This document shows, in pieces, positions 16,214-25,644 of a stretch of 64,000 nt of DNA. A model generated the notes under the pieces. It saw only the letters and a list, made by a program, of their open reading frames with translations, had not been told where the DNA came from and made no database searches. How positions within the stretch are numbered: position 1 is the stretch's first letter; each line of letters begins with the position of its first letter. The stretch lies in contig JAXMCI010000012.1 of assembly GCA_046349435.1 (NCBI GenBank), forward strand, positions 129,003 through 193,002. Direction: 5' to 3'. Source of the DNA: JAXMCI01 sp046349435 (GTDB lineage Bacteria > Pseudomonadota > Alphaproteobacteria > Dongiales > Dongiaceae). A program made the translations under genes and the position numbers.

Positions 16214-17095
16214 CTAGCGCGGGCCCTTGCCGCCGCCCCTGGGCTTCAGGTCCGGCCTCGGATCGGGCTTCAGGTCCGGCTTGGTGTCGGGTTTCAGATC
16301 AGGCCTTCGATCGGGCTTCGTGTCCGGCTTCGTGTCCGGCTTGGTATCGGGCTTGGTATCAGGCTTCGTGTCCGGCTTGGTATCAGGCTTCGTGTCCGGC
16401 TTGGTATCGGGCTTGGTATCAGGCTTCGTGTCCGGCTTGGTGTCGGGCTTCGTGTCCGGTTTGGTATCGGGCTGCGCTGCCGCGGGAACGCGCAGGCGCA
16501 GCTTCTCCAACTCGCCGCGGTCGAGCGACACCTCCTGCAGATTGGCGATGCCGGCGGCGATGACGAAGGGCTTGGCGGCGGCCGGGGCGAGCCTGGCGTC
16601 GCTCGCCTGCAGCACCACCGTGGCCTTCGCATTGGTGCCGAGCTTGGCCAGGGCTTCCGGCGACAGCGCGAAGGCGTAGTAGCCGGCGTCGTCGGCCTCG
16701 ACCGGGGCGACCCCCGGCAGGTCGTTGCCCTTCTCGTCGACCAGATGGACGGTGACCCGGCCGGCGGCCGCCCGGTCGGCGTCGGTGACGCGGCCCTGGA
16801 TCAGCGCCCCGGTCTTGGCCACTGGCGGCACCCTGAGGCTGGCGATGTCGCGCTCGACGGCGAGCGCCGCGAGATGGTCGGTGGCGATGTCGACGCGCTC
16901 GCGCAGCAGCTGTGCGCGCGGGTCGCCGGCGCGCTTGGCCTCGAGACGGGAGGCCTCGGCCGCGAGCAGCTTGCGCAGCCCGAGCTGCGTCTCCATCACC
17001 GCGCCGAGCTGGGTCGCGCGCTGCTGCTGCAGCGTCTCGGCGAGCTCGGCGAGATCGTTGTCGAAGGCGCCTGGTCCGGTGTTGAGGATCGGCAT
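16214..17095 (-). CDS. CnaB/carboxypeptidase-regulatory-like protein with PDTK-repeat tail
   Basis: A 293-residue protein in three parts. Residues 1-90 are helical and probably coiled-coil (LAETLQQQRATQLGAVMETQLGLRKLL). Residues about 95-185 form a carboxypeptidase-regulatory/CnaB-like beta-sandwich (GALIQGRVTDADRAAAGRVTVHLVDEKGN, then DAGYYAFALSPEAL). Residues 209-284 are 19 tetrapeptides, thirteen of them exact PDTK followed by PDRR, PDLK, PDPR variants, ending in a basic RGGGKGPR tail. The ATG lies four bases after the stop of the beta-helix gene, so it is part of the same operon. No signal peptide is seen. A structural or adaptor role on the fibre or cargo side is plausible; no enzyme motif is present. 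Confidence 0.75.
   Translation of the reverse strand: MPILNTGPGAFDNDLAELAETLQQQRATQLGAVMETQLGLRKLLAAEASRLEAKRAGDPRAQLLRERVDIATDHLAALAVERDIASLRVPPVAKTGALIQGRVTDADRAAAGRVTVHLVDEKGNDLPGVAPVEADDAGYYAFALSPEALAKLGTNAKATVVLQASDARLAPAAAKPFVIAAGIANLQEVSLDRGELEKLRLRVPAAAQPDTKPDTKPDTKPDTKPDTKPDTKPDTKPDTKPDTKPDTKPDTKPDTKPDTKPDRRPDLKPDTKPDLKPDPRPDLKPRGGGKGPR
16244..16471 (-). repeat. 12-bp coding minisatellite encoding PDTK tetrapeptides
   Basis: Nineteen consecutive 12-bp units in frame within the preceding gene. Units alternate between two synonymous versions (CCGGACACGAAG and CCCGATACCAAG), and runs of several units are repeated as larger blocks. This pattern fits expansion by slippage or unequal exchange, so copy number probably varies between strains. 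Confidence 0.9.
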
Positions 17096-17099
17096 GGCA

Positions 17100-20000
17100 C
17101 TATCCCTGCGGCTTGAAGGCCAAGGTCGCCCGCTCGGCGAAGCGGGCGCAGAGCGGTCCGGGGTCGAGCACCTGGTTGCCGACCTTCACCTCGGTCATGG
17201 CCGGGTTCTGGTCGACGGCGATGATGCAGTGGTCGCCCTGGTTGAGGCTGGTGTCGTTCATCCGCGCCGCCAGCGTGAACAGCGACAGCAGCGTCTCGGG
17301 TCCGCGCTCGGCGAAGCGGTTGCCGACGGCGCGCAGCGTGCCGCCGAAGACGACGACGTTGGCGAACAGGTTGCCGCTGCGCTCGGAGAGCGACTGGTTG
17401 CCCTGGTAGCCGGCATCGTCGAGCGCGGCGACGAGCTGGCAGGTGACGCTGCGGTTGGCCGGCCCGGTACGGCCCTGGTTGTCGGCGAACAGCACGCCGC
17501 CGCCCGGCAGTAGCTGGGCGCCGGGGCCGCGCGCGAAGGCGGTCGGCTGCGCCGCGTTGGCGCCGCCGAGCTGCACCCCGGCCGCCGCCTGCTGGGTGCC
17601 GGCGAGGTCGAAGATCAGCACCGTCCCGGCCAGCAGGTCGACCGGGCCCGGGCCGGAGAGGTCGCTGCCGAGGCTGTTGTCGGTGCAGGCGACCGGGCCG
17701 AAGGCGAGCAGGCGCAGCGCCTGGCCGGCCGGCTGCACCACGACGTTCTCGTGCAGCCGGGCGGCCGGCCGGCGGCCCTGGCGGGCGCCGAGCAGCGCGC
17801 CGGCGGCGAGCCCGGCCAGCAGGTTGAAGCCGCTGGCCAGCTCGATGACGATGCCGCCGCGCCGGCCGGGTGCTGTCACCAGGTTGGCGAAGTCGCGCGG
17901 CAGCGCGCCGTTCTCCAGCACCTCGTTGGCGGCGATCTCGAGGTTCTCGCCATAGAGCACGAAGATGCCGCAGGCCGGGTCGGCGGCCGTCGGGCCGTTG
18001 CCCTCGATGCGGTTGCCGGCGATCGCCACGTCGGCGCAGAGCCCGAGCGAGATGCCGCCGAGCCCGATCTGCTGCGCCTCGGCCTGCAGCGCCCCGTCGA
18101 ACGGGTTGAGCAGGCAGCCGCGGATGCGGTTGCCGCGGATCTCCAGCCCGATCACCGGGCTGGCCAGGGACGCGCCGGCGGCGCGACGGCCGGCCGGCGG
18201 CAGGCCGATCCCGGAGCGGCCCATCGCCTCGATGCGGTTGCGCTCGATGGCGATCTCGTAGAGGAAGCCGGCCGGCACCGGGCTGGGCGCCGGCTCCTCC
18301 TTCTTCAGCACGACGGTCAGGGCGAAGATCGAGTCGTTGATCTGCCGCAGGTCGACCTTGTCGATGTCGAGGCCCGGCGCGCTGGCGTCGACGCTGTACT
18401 TGCCGGCGACCAGCCCGGCGGTGAACTGGGCGTTGGCGTCGGCGACGATGGTGCGCGCCTGGCCGTCGGACTGGCGGGTCAGCGTCAGCTGCGCCCCGGG
18501 CACCCCCTGGCCGTCGGGGCCGAGCACGCGGCCGACGATGCGGGCCTCGCGTGGCATGGTGATGACCGGCAGCGGCGCCGGCTCCGGCGGCGGTACGGCC
18601 GTGCCGCCGCTGCCCAGCGTGACGCCGTTGCCGGCGCCGCCGACGATGCGGTTCTCCAGCAGCCGGACGCGCTCGCAGCCGCCGTCGAGCTGGATGCCGC
18701 CCTGGGCGCGGTAGGGCTGCAGCGGCACCAGCACGGCCAGCGGCAGCTTCCAGATGCGGTCGACATAGAGGCCGAAGATGCGCGGGTTGACGTAGACGAC
18801 CTCGAGCCGGGCGCAGGGATCGTTGGGGTCGACCGGGTCGGGATCGTCGGGCGTCTCGATCGGCGGCATCGCCGGCGCCGGGATCAGCCGGATGTCGTTG
18901 CGCTCGACCAGGCTGTCGTCGGCGGAGAGCTCGATGGCCGGGCCGCCGCCGCGCTTGTCGAGCATGCGGATCAGGTTGTGGTGGATCCACAGCCCCTCGG
19001 CGTTGACCGCGCGCACCGCGCTCTGGCAGGCCAGGATGCGGTTGTCGCCGATCTCGATGTCGGCCGAGCCGCCCGGCTTCTCGGCGTCGATCAGGATGCC
19101 GGTGCCGCCGAGCGTGACCATGTCCATCGCCTCGAGCACGATGCCGACCGACTGGCTGATGCGGAAGATCGGGTCGGTGCTGGCGCCCTTGCGCGGCACC
19201 ACCTTGGTGCGGCGATGGCAGCCATGGATGCGGATGTCGCGCCGGTTGCGGATCACCGCGTTGGTCTGGTGCAGCCCGGGGAGCAGGCAGATCTGGCCGC
19301 CGCTTGCCGGCAGGGCCTGGATCGCCGCCTCGATCGAGTCGAAGTCGCCATGGCTGGTGACGCCGTCGCCGACGCTGTAGTTGCAGCAGCCGCGCGGCCG
19401 GGCGAGCGGCGGGAAGACGTGCCGGCAATCCTCGATCTCGCCCTGGTCTGCGGCGGCAGCGAGAGCCGAGTTCCAGGTGATCTCGGCGAGCGCCACGCGG
19501 TGGTGGTGGATGCCCTGCGGCGGCGCGTTGCTCGGCAGCAGCGCCGGGTCGAAGGGCGTGCCGGCGGCGCGCACCGGGAAGGTCCAGTAGTCGCCCGGCG
19601 CGTAGTTGAGGTTGCCGGCGGCGGGCGCATCGAAGGCGAGGCGGATGCCGTCGGCGAGCTCGGCCGGGGTCGGGCCGCCGGGGAAGTCGGCGATCCGCGC
19701 GATGCCGTCCCACAGGCGGAAGAAGGCGGTGCCGGTCGCCGGCGCCGGCCAGGCGCCCTGGATGTTGGTCAGCGCCAGCTGCCCGTCCTGCGGCCGGGTG
19801 GCGTCGGCCGACGCGACCACCCGCCAGCCGCCGAACACGGGATCGCGGTCGAGCGCCTCGAGGTAGAAGCTGTCGAGGTCGCAATGGTTGATCGCCTGGT
19901 CGTTGGCGGTGATCGTCACCGTGCCGGTGCCGGGCGCGCCGGCGGTGAAGCGGCCGCGCCCGACCAGCCCGCCATTGAAGCGCGACCACTTGAAGCGCGC

Positions 20001-20711
20001 CTGCCCGGCCGCCGGCTCGGCGATCTCGATGCGGTAGAGATAGTGCTCGAAGCCGGTATAGCCGCCGCCGGCCTCCACCGGGCAGTCGCCGGGGATCAGG
20101 ATGGCGGGCGACGGCGTCACCGTCAGCTTGCCCTTGGCGGAGAAGTCGTCGGCCGCCTTGGCGACGGCGCTGCAATCCTCGTTGGCGCCGAGCCGCATCA
20201 GCTTGACCGCGGCGACGACGCGGCTGCGCTCGGTGGTGTCGGGGCCGCCCAGCGCCGGCTCGAGCAGCAGCAGCGGCTCCTGGAAGGCGCTGATCGATTC
20301 CTCCCAGACCTCGAGCACCACGGCGTCGCGCACCCCGGCGGCGATCGAGGCGACGGTCGCCTGCGGCGCCTGGAGCGGCGGCGCGAGATAGTCGGCCGGC
20401 AGGTCGACCGGGGTGCCCGGCGGCAGATAGAGATGCAGCCCATCGGCCCATAGCCGCCCGGGCTCCAGCCGGACCGTCACCGCGCCGGCCGCGACCTTGG
20501 CCGAGACGACGCGGAAGCCGCCGGGTGCCGCCGCCGGGGCGGCGGCGAGGCCGTCGCCGATGACGTCGCGCGCCGCGGTCAGCCGCCAGTGCGCATCGAT
20601 CCGCCCCCGGTCGTTGTCGTCGGCATCGGTGCGGACCCGGCCCTGCTGGTGCAGCACGCCCGAGAAGTTCGCGGCGGGATCGAACGACCAGCGGGAGAAG
20701 TCGCCTTTCAT
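17100..20711 (-). CDS. DUF6519 / right-handed beta-helix protein of the eCIS cluster (fibre-like)
   Basis: A 1203-residue protein. It begins with the DUF6519 signature MKGDFSRWSFDPAANFSGVL and QGRVRTDADDNDRGR, found in proteins of phage-tail-like loci. From about residue 440 it becomes a right-handed parallel beta-helix with many PbH1-like turns (for example IHHNLIRMLDKRG, RVRLLENRIVGGAGNGV, IAIERNRIEAMGRSGIG, DVAIAGNRIEGNGPTA). A regulatory-like beta-sandwich (RIVGRVLGPDGQGVPGAQLTLT) is inserted around residue 720. Such folds form rigid fibres or bind polysaccharide, so a tail-fibre or tip-decorating role is likely. No catalytic pair is certain. ATG 20711 is preferred to any upstream start because the DUF6519 motif begins there; the previous stop is 17 bases away. 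Confidence 0.78.
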   Translation of the reverse strand: MKGDFSRWSFDPAANFSGVLHQQGRVRTDADDNDRGRIDAHWRLTAARDVIGDGLAAAPAAAPGGFRVVSAKVAAGAVTVRLEPGRLWADGLHLYLPPGTPVDLPADYLAPPLQAPQATVASIAAGVRDAVVLEVWEESISAFQEPLLLLEPALGGPDTTERSRVVAAVKLMRLGANEDCSAVAKAADDFSAKGKLTVTPSPAILIPGDCPVEAGGGYTGFEHYLYRIEIAEPAAGQARFKWSRFNGGLVGRGRFTAGAPGTGTVTITANDQAINHCDLDSFYLEALDRDPVFGGWRVVASADATRPQDGQLALTNIQGAWPAPATGTAFFRLWDGIARIADFPGGPTPAELADGIRLAFDAPAAGNLNYAPGDYWTFPVRAAGTPFDPALLPSNAPPQGIHHHRVALAEITWNSALAAAADQGEIEDCRHVFPPLARPRGCCNYSVGDGVTSHGDFDSIEAAIQALPASGGQICLLPGLHQTNAVIRNRRDIRIHGCHRRTKVVPRKGASTDPIFRISQSVGIVLEAMDMVTLGGTGILIDAEKPGGSADIEIGDNRILACQSAVRAVNAEGLWIHHNLIRMLDKRGGGPAIELSADDSLVERNDIRLIPAPAMPPIETPDDPDPVDPNDPCARLEVVYVNPRIFGLYVDRIWKLPLAVLVPLQPYRAQGGIQLDGGCERVRLLENRIVGGAGNGVTLGSGGTAVPPPEPAPLPVITMPREARIVGRVLGPDGQGVPGAQLTLTRQSDGQARTIVADANAQFTAGLVAGKYSVDASAPGLDIDKVDLRQINDSIFALTVVLKKEEPAPSPVPAGFLYEIAIERNRIEAMGRSGIGLPPAGRRAAGASLASPVIGLEIRGNRIRGCLLNPFDGALQAEAQQIGLGGISLGLCADVAIAGNRIEGNGPTAADPACGIFVLYGENLEIAANEVLENGALPRDFANLVTAPGRRGGIVIELASGFNLLAGLAAGALLGARQGRRPAARLHENVVVQPAGQALRLLAFGPVACTDNSLGSDLSGPGPVDLLAGTVLIFDLAGTQQAAAGVQLGGANAAQPTAFARGPGAQLLPGGGVLFADNQGRTGPANRSVTCQLVAALDDAGYQGNQSLSERSGNLFANVVVFGGTLRAVGNRFAERGPETLLSLFTLAARMNDTSLNQGDHCIIAVDQNPAMTEVKVGNQVLDPGPLCARFAERATLAFKPQG

Positions 20712-20728
20712 GATCCTGGTCCTGCTGC

Positions 20729-23023
20729 TCAGGTTACGGGAACGAGCACGGGCCGCACGCCGATCGGCATGAACTCGCGCAGACGGATGGCGATGTTGCG
20801 GGTCTTGTGGGCGAGGCCGAGATAGCCGAAGGCGCCGATCTCGTCGGTGTCGGGTCCGCCCTCGCGGATGCGGCGGTCGGTGCAGGTGGTGAGCTGGGCG
20901 TAGCCGGGCTGCCCGAAGGTCTCGGCGGTGAAGCGCAGCCGCGGCCCCGGGCCATAGACGCAGTCGTGGTTCGGCGGCAGCCGGTCGTGGTCGCCGCTGA
21001 AGTAGCAGTGGGCGAGGCAGCCCGACTGGTTGTCGTGCACCTCGAGCCGCGCCGTCCACAGGCCGCTCTGCCCGGTGGCGCGGAAGGGCAGCATGCGCCC
21101 GAGGCAGGTCATGCCGTCGACCGTCAGGTCGGGACCCCAGCCGAGCTCGGGATCGCCGGTGGCCGCGCCCAGCGCCAGCGCCGCCGGGCTGGCGCCGACG
21201 CCGCTGCCGGCGTCGACGATGCTGCCGGCGACGGCCAGGCGGTAGCCCGGATCGATGGCGAGCGGCCCGGCGATGCTCTGCTCCAGCCGGATCTGCGGGA
21301 CCTGGGCGAAGCGCGCCCGGTCGGCCGGAACCGCGAAGCCGTAGCCGTCGGCCAGCCTCAGCCCGGCGCGCAGCGGCGCCCGCGTGCCGTCGAGCCGGCG
21401 GAAGCCGCCGGGGTCGAGCGTCGAGCCGACGATCTCCAGCCGGTCGAGGGCCGCCCGCTCGATCAGCGCGGCCCCCGCCGGGAACGCGCTGCCCCGCGTG
21501 AGGTAGAGCCCCTCGAGCCGCACCGTCAGCTGCTGGTGGTCGAGGTCCTTGGGGCGGAATCCCAGCGGCCGGGCGAGCCGGATCACCGGCCGCTGGCCGG
21601 AGGCGGCGCGGATCCACAGCGAGCCGGTGAGCTGCAGCACCGCGGCGCCGCCCTCGGTGCCGATGAAGTCGACCGCCGACAGGTCGAGATCGTGGGTCAT
21701 GCTGTCGCCGATCTCGACGATCAGCGGCTGGCCCGGCACCGGCACCGGCGCCAGCGCCTTGCGCAGCCCGTCCGGATCGGCGTGGAAGTCGACATGGCGG
21801 ACCAGCGGCGCGCCCTCGGCCCATTGCGGCGGCAGCGCGGCGCGGCCGATCGGCCAGGCGCCGGTCGGGCCGGTGAAGCCGGTGCTGGCGGAGACCAGCA
21901 GCTTGTCGCGCAGCTTCTCCGCCTCGACCGCGGCGCTGGCGCCGACGACGCCGAACAGGACGCGGCCGCGCAGCGGATCGACGACGATCTCGCGGGCCCG
22001 CAGCCGCGGCCGCAGCCCGGCCTCCCAGGCGCAGAGATTGGCGCCGCGCAGCCGCCAGCCGGTGGCGGCGAAGGGCGGGGCGGGCAGATGCAGCACCAGC
22101 CCGACCGCGGCCGAGCCCGGCGCCGGCGGCGGTGGCGGGTCGGGGTAGGCGGTGACCGCGACATAGGCGTCCGGCCGCCCGGCCGGGCTGTCGGCGGTGA
22201 GGCGGGCCGGCGGCATCGGGCCGGGCACCGCATCCTCGCCGGCGAGGTTCGGCGGGTCGTCGTCGGCGCGGTAGCGGTGGCTGTTGAACAGCACCATCGG
22301 CTCGCCCATCGGGTGCAGGTCGAAGCGCACCGCGAAGAGCGCGTCGCCCGCCGGCGCCGGCCGCAGGTCGGCGATGGCGCGGAACGCCGGCTTGGTCACC
22401 GCCGGGCGGTAGGATTTCAGGCGCCAGAGGAAGATCGCTAGGTTGGGCAGGTTGTACCCGGTCTCGCCATGCAGCGGCGGCTTCAGGTCGATGCTGTGGC
22501 CGAACGGGTCGAACGGCCCGCCGAGCAGCGACAGCAGCGCCGGGTCGCGCAGGCTGACGCTGCCGCCGCGGGCCGGCGCGGCGATGCTGCGCGGCAGCGA
22601 CAGCGGCGGCACGCCGCCGGCGTCCGGCCGCTGGTGGTTGAGATGCTGCGCCCAGAGCAGCCGGTCGCGCAGCTCGACGGCGTGCACCGCCCAGCCGGAG
22701 AGCGCGTGCACCACCGACTCGACGGCGCCGAGCGTGCCCTTGCGCCGCCGGTTGCGCACGGTGCGCGCGACGTCGGCGCGCAGGTCGTGCGGGTCGCCCT
22801 TGAGATGGGTGGTGCCGAGCAGGTCGGCGATGTAGGGGATCACCCAGGGCGCGCAGGTCTCGATGAACTGGTCGAGGTAGAGCGCGTCGATGTCGTCGTG
22901 GATCGCCTGGGCGACCTCGTCGATGACCCCGATGAAGGCCGCGAGCTGGCCGGGCGGCGTCTGCTCGAGGTCGCGCAGCCGGTAGATCTCCGGCAGGCGC
23001 TGGTAGAGCGGCTGGCGGGGCAT
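20729..23023 (-). CDS. Tail-protein-I-like baseplate protein with long beta-rich extension
   Basis: A 764-residue protein. Residues 1 to about 150 match the phage tail protein I / TIGR02242 type found in eCIS baseplates: LYQRLPEIYRLRD, DDIDALYLDQFIETCAPWVIPYIADLLG, and RNRRRKGTLGAVESVVHALSGW. The remaining ~600 residues are beta-rich and unlike classic tail protein I, with repeated LEIVGSTLDPGG and DGMTCLGRM-type turns and several Cys/His near the end. They may be a solenoid that docks the fibre. The ATG overlaps the preceding J-like stop by one base (TGATG), so translation is coupled. Confidence 0.8.
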   Translation of the reverse strand: MPRQPLYQRLPEIYRLRDLEQTPPGQLAAFIGVIDEVAQAIHDDIDALYLDQFIETCAPWVIPYIADLLGTTHLKGDPHDLRADVARTVRNRRRKGTLGAVESVVHALSGWAVHAVELRDRLLWAQHLNHQRPDAGGVPPLSLPRSIAAPARGGSVSLRDPALLSLLGGPFDPFGHSIDLKPPLHGETGYNLPNLAIFLWRLKSYRPAVTKPAFRAIADLRPAPAGDALFAVRFDLHPMGEPMVLFNSHRYRADDDPPNLAGEDAVPGPMPPARLTADSPAGRPDAYVAVTAYPDPPPPPAPGSAAVGLVLHLPAPPFAATGWRLRGANLCAWEAGLRPRLRAREIVVDPLRGRVLFGVVGASAAVEAEKLRDKLLVSASTGFTGPTGAWPIGRAALPPQWAEGAPLVRHVDFHADPDGLRKALAPVPVPGQPLIVEIGDSMTHDLDLSAVDFIGTEGGAAVLQLTGSLWIRAASGQRPVIRLARPLGFRPKDLDHQQLTVRLEGLYLTRGSAFPAGAALIERAALDRLEIVGSTLDPGGFRRLDGTRAPLRAGLRLADGYGFAVPADRARFAQVPQIRLEQSIAGPLAIDPGYRLAVAGSIVDAGSGVGASPAALALGAATGDPELGWGPDLTVDGMTCLGRMLPFRATGQSGLWTARLEVHDNQSGCLAHCYFSGDHDRLPPNHDCVYGPGPRLRFTAETFGQPGYAQLTTCTDRRIREGGPDTDEIGAFGYLGLAHKTRNIAIRLREFMPIGVRPVLVPVT

Positions 23024-25644
23024 CACGGCACCTCGCTCGGATCGGCCTGGGCCAGCGCCAGCGACAGGTCGGCGGCGTCGAGCGCCAGGATGGCGTCCTC
23101 CGGGCAGGCGACGACGCGGCGCGACGGTGCCGGTCCCGGGCTGCGCAGGACGGGCAGGCGACGCAGCCTGAGAGTGCGCGGCGCCGCGGCCAGCAGCTCG
23201 ACCCAGGCGACGCCGGCGGCGTTCTGGATGGCGGCGACCAGCTGCGAGCCGTGCGCCGCCTCGCCGAGCTGCCGCCGCTGCCAGCTGAACAGCCCATGGT
23301 CGCGCGCGGCGTCGGGGGCGGCGGCGCCGAGCGCGTCGAGGATGGCGGCGCGCACATCCGCCTCGCGCCGGTTCGGATCCCATCCGACCCGCGCCGCGAC
23401 GTGGAGCTGCAGCCGCCGCCCCTGGCGCACCGTCACCGGATAGCGGGCCGGCCCGCGGGCGCGATAGACGGCGAGCAGCGCGTCGGCGGCCGCGGCGGCA
23501 TCGGCGGGGCTCGCCGAGTCGGTGAGGATGGTGACGACGACGTGCGGCACGCCGTCGGCGAGCGACCACAGGGCGCGGGCCTTGAGCACGCCGGCGAGCG
23601 CCAGCGCCTCGGCCTCGATGTCGGCCAGGCTGACCAGCCGGCCGAGGCTCTGCATGCGGCCGGGCGCGGCGGCGCGCGCCCCGTCGGCGGTCTCCGGCGC
23701 GGCGCCGCCGGTCACCGGCTCCGGCATCAGCAGCTGGTCGAGCCCGGGCAGGCGGCTCGCCGGCTGCGGCTTGGCGTCCACCTTCAGGGGCCCGTGGCTG
23801 CCGCTGCCGCTGCGCCAGCGCGCCGTCACGTTGCCGCGGCCCGAGGGCAGGCGGGCGCCGCTCTTGCCGTCGCCGAACTGGACGTAGCTCTTCCCGGCCT
23901 CGTCCTCGCGCACGACATAGACGGGATCGCTCGGACCGCTGCCGAACAGCGCGTCGACGCGGCGCCACAGCCGGCCGCCGACATAGAGCTCGAGCTCGGG
24001 CGCGTGCGGCGGCGCCTGGCCGGGATCGAGCAGGTAGGTCAGCGGCGGCTTGGGCAGGGCGAAGGTCTGGAACACCGCGCGGCCGTCGCCGTCGCCGAGC
24101 ACCGCCTCGGGCTGGCTCTTGCCCTCGGTGGCGGTCGCCAGGTTGCCGTAGACCGTCACCGCCGGCGCATCGTGGTCGAACTGCGCATAGGCGACGGCAC
24201 GATCGAGCGTGACGCGATGGAAGCCGAGGGCGCCGCCCGCGGCGACGTCGACGATGCGGGCCTCGCTCAGCGCCGTGCCGGGGCCGGCGAGCAGGACCGT
24301 GCGCTCGTCGAGCGCCGCGGCGTCGGCGGCGCTGCCGTAGAAGTCGAGCGCGGTGCCGGACAGGGTGGGGTCGGGCTGCGGCAGGGACTGCAGCCGGAAC
24401 GACGGGCCCTCCACCTGATGGACGGTCAGCGTGCGGATGTCGGCATGGTCGAGCGTCACCGTGCCTTCGCCGAGCGACAGGTTGCGGTCGAGCGAGAGCA
24501 CCGTGCTGGGGCCGGCGCTCGGGCCCCAGCCGAGCCCGCGCCGGTCGGTCGCCTCCACCTGGCGCTCGAGGAAGCGCTTGCGGCCGCTGCCGCCGGCGCC
24601 GGACCTGAGCGCGCCCTCGATCACCACCAGCGTGCCGGCGCCGGGGCCGTCGGCGGCGCCGTCGAGCGGCAGGTCGGTCGAAGGCAGGGCGGGGCTGGCC
24701 GGCGCGCCGGTGCTGCCGGCGAGGTTGCGGATGTAGGTGACGGCGCTGGCATGGGCGCGGCCATTGGCGTCGACGGTGACCTGGGTGGCCGGCGCGCCCT
24801 GGCCGAAATGGCGGAAGGAGGGACCGAGCTTGTAGGCGCGCAGCTCGGCCACGTGCGTCACCGGCCGGCGGGCCGCGAGGCCGGAGCCGAACGCCGCCAG
24901 CACGAAGAGCGGCTGGTCGAGGCTGGCGAGCGCGCCCTTCATCTTGACCAGGGTGGTGCCGAAGCTGGTCCAGCTGCGCTCGACCGTCATCAGCTGCCCG
25001 TGGTCGAGCGTCGTGCCGTCGGCGCGCGGCACGCCGACCAGCAGGCGGTCGCCGGCCTTCAGCGCGAGGCCGTCGGGCAGCGGCGCGACCAGCGCGAAGC
25101 TGTCGGTGCCGTTGCCGATCGCCGGCGTGTGGCGCGGCCGGTAGAGGTGGAACTGCGAGAGGCCGGGCCAGGCGGTCACCGCCGCGGTGGTCTCGAAGGT
25201 GGCGGGCTTCGGCGCGCCCTCGAGCTGCGCCTGGATGGCGAAGCCGGCGGGGACGGCGACCGGGCGGTCGCCCTTGGCGGCGAGCGCGAAGCGGGCGTGC
25301 CCGCCCAGCCCCGGCGCCAGCCGGTAGCCGAGCAGCTTGACCAGCTCGGCGACGCTGTCGCGCCACCGCGCGGTGCGCAGATAGGCCTCGTTGCCGTAGA
25401 GCTGCTGGTAGAAGGTCAGGATGTCGCCGACGATGGCGGCGCCCTCGACCAGCGCGATCGCCGGGTCGTCCGGCTTGCGGTGGGTGAAGCGGGCGAGCGC
25501 CGGGGCGGCGTCGATCGCCGCCAGCATGTGGGCGCGCATCTCGGCGTAGGTGCCGATTCGCCGGGCGATCTCGGCCAAGCCCGGGCGGTTCTCGATCGGC
25601 CGCGGGAAGAGCGGCGGGCGCTGGCAGTCGTGCTCGCAGCTCAT
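23023..25644 (-). CDS. Baseplate J-like protein (second eCIS wedge subunit)
   Basis: An 873-residue putative baseplate assembly protein of the phage J/gp6-like group. Features include the N-terminal wedge helices (RIGTYAEMRAHMLAAIDAAPALARFTHR, DDPAIALVEGAAIVGDILTFYQQLYGNEAYLRTA) and the central YVQFGDGKSGARLPSGRGNVTARWRSGSG segment typical of baseplate J proteins. The C-terminal part (VVVTILTDSASPADAAAAADALL and ARVGWDPNRREADVRAAI) is also J-like. It overlaps the upstream baseplate gene by four bases (ATGA) and the next gene by one. Two consecutive J-like genes mirror the Afp11/Afp12 pair. Confidence 0.85.
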   Translation of the reverse strand: MSCEHDCQRPPLFPRPIENRPGLAEIARRIGTYAEMRAHMLAAIDAAPALARFTHRKPDDPAIALVEGAAIVGDILTFYQQLYGNEAYLRTARWRDSVAELVKLLGYRLAPGLGGHARFALAAKGDRPVAVPAGFAIQAQLEGAPKPATFETTAAVTAWPGLSQFHLYRPRHTPAIGNGTDSFALVAPLPDGLALKAGDRLLVGVPRADGTTLDHGQLMTVERSWTSFGTTLVKMKGALASLDQPLFVLAAFGSGLAARRPVTHVAELRAYKLGPSFRHFGQGAPATQVTVDANGRAHASAVTYIRNLAGSTGAPASPALPSTDLPLDGAADGPGAGTLVVIEGALRSGAGGSGRKRFLERQVEATDRRGLGWGPSAGPSTVLSLDRNLSLGEGTVTLDHADIRTLTVHQVEGPSFRLQSLPQPDPTLSGTALDFYGSAADAAALDERTVLLAGPGTALSEARIVDVAAGGALGFHRVTLDRAVAYAQFDHDAPAVTVYGNLATATEGKSQPEAVLGDGDGRAVFQTFALPKPPLTYLLDPGQAPPHAPELELYVGGRLWRRVDALFGSGPSDPVYVVREDEAGKSYVQFGDGKSGARLPSGRGNVTARWRSGSGSHGPLKVDAKPQPASRLPGLDQLLMPEPVTGGAAPETADGARAAAPGRMQSLGRLVSLADIEAEALALAGVLKARALWSLADGVPHVVVTILTDSASPADAAAAADALLAVYRARGPARYPVTVRQGRRLQLHVAARVGWDPNRREADVRAAILDALGAAAPDAARDHGLFSWQRRQLGEAAHGSQLVAAIQNAAGVAWVELLAAAPRTLRLRRLPVLRSPGPAPSRRVVACPEDAILALDAADLSLALAQADPSEVP

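Noticed and set aside
16244..16471. Regular short repeats resembling a CRISPR array
   Set aside because: The repeats are contiguous 12-bp units without spacers and stay in frame as PDTK codons inside a gene; no cas gene is near.
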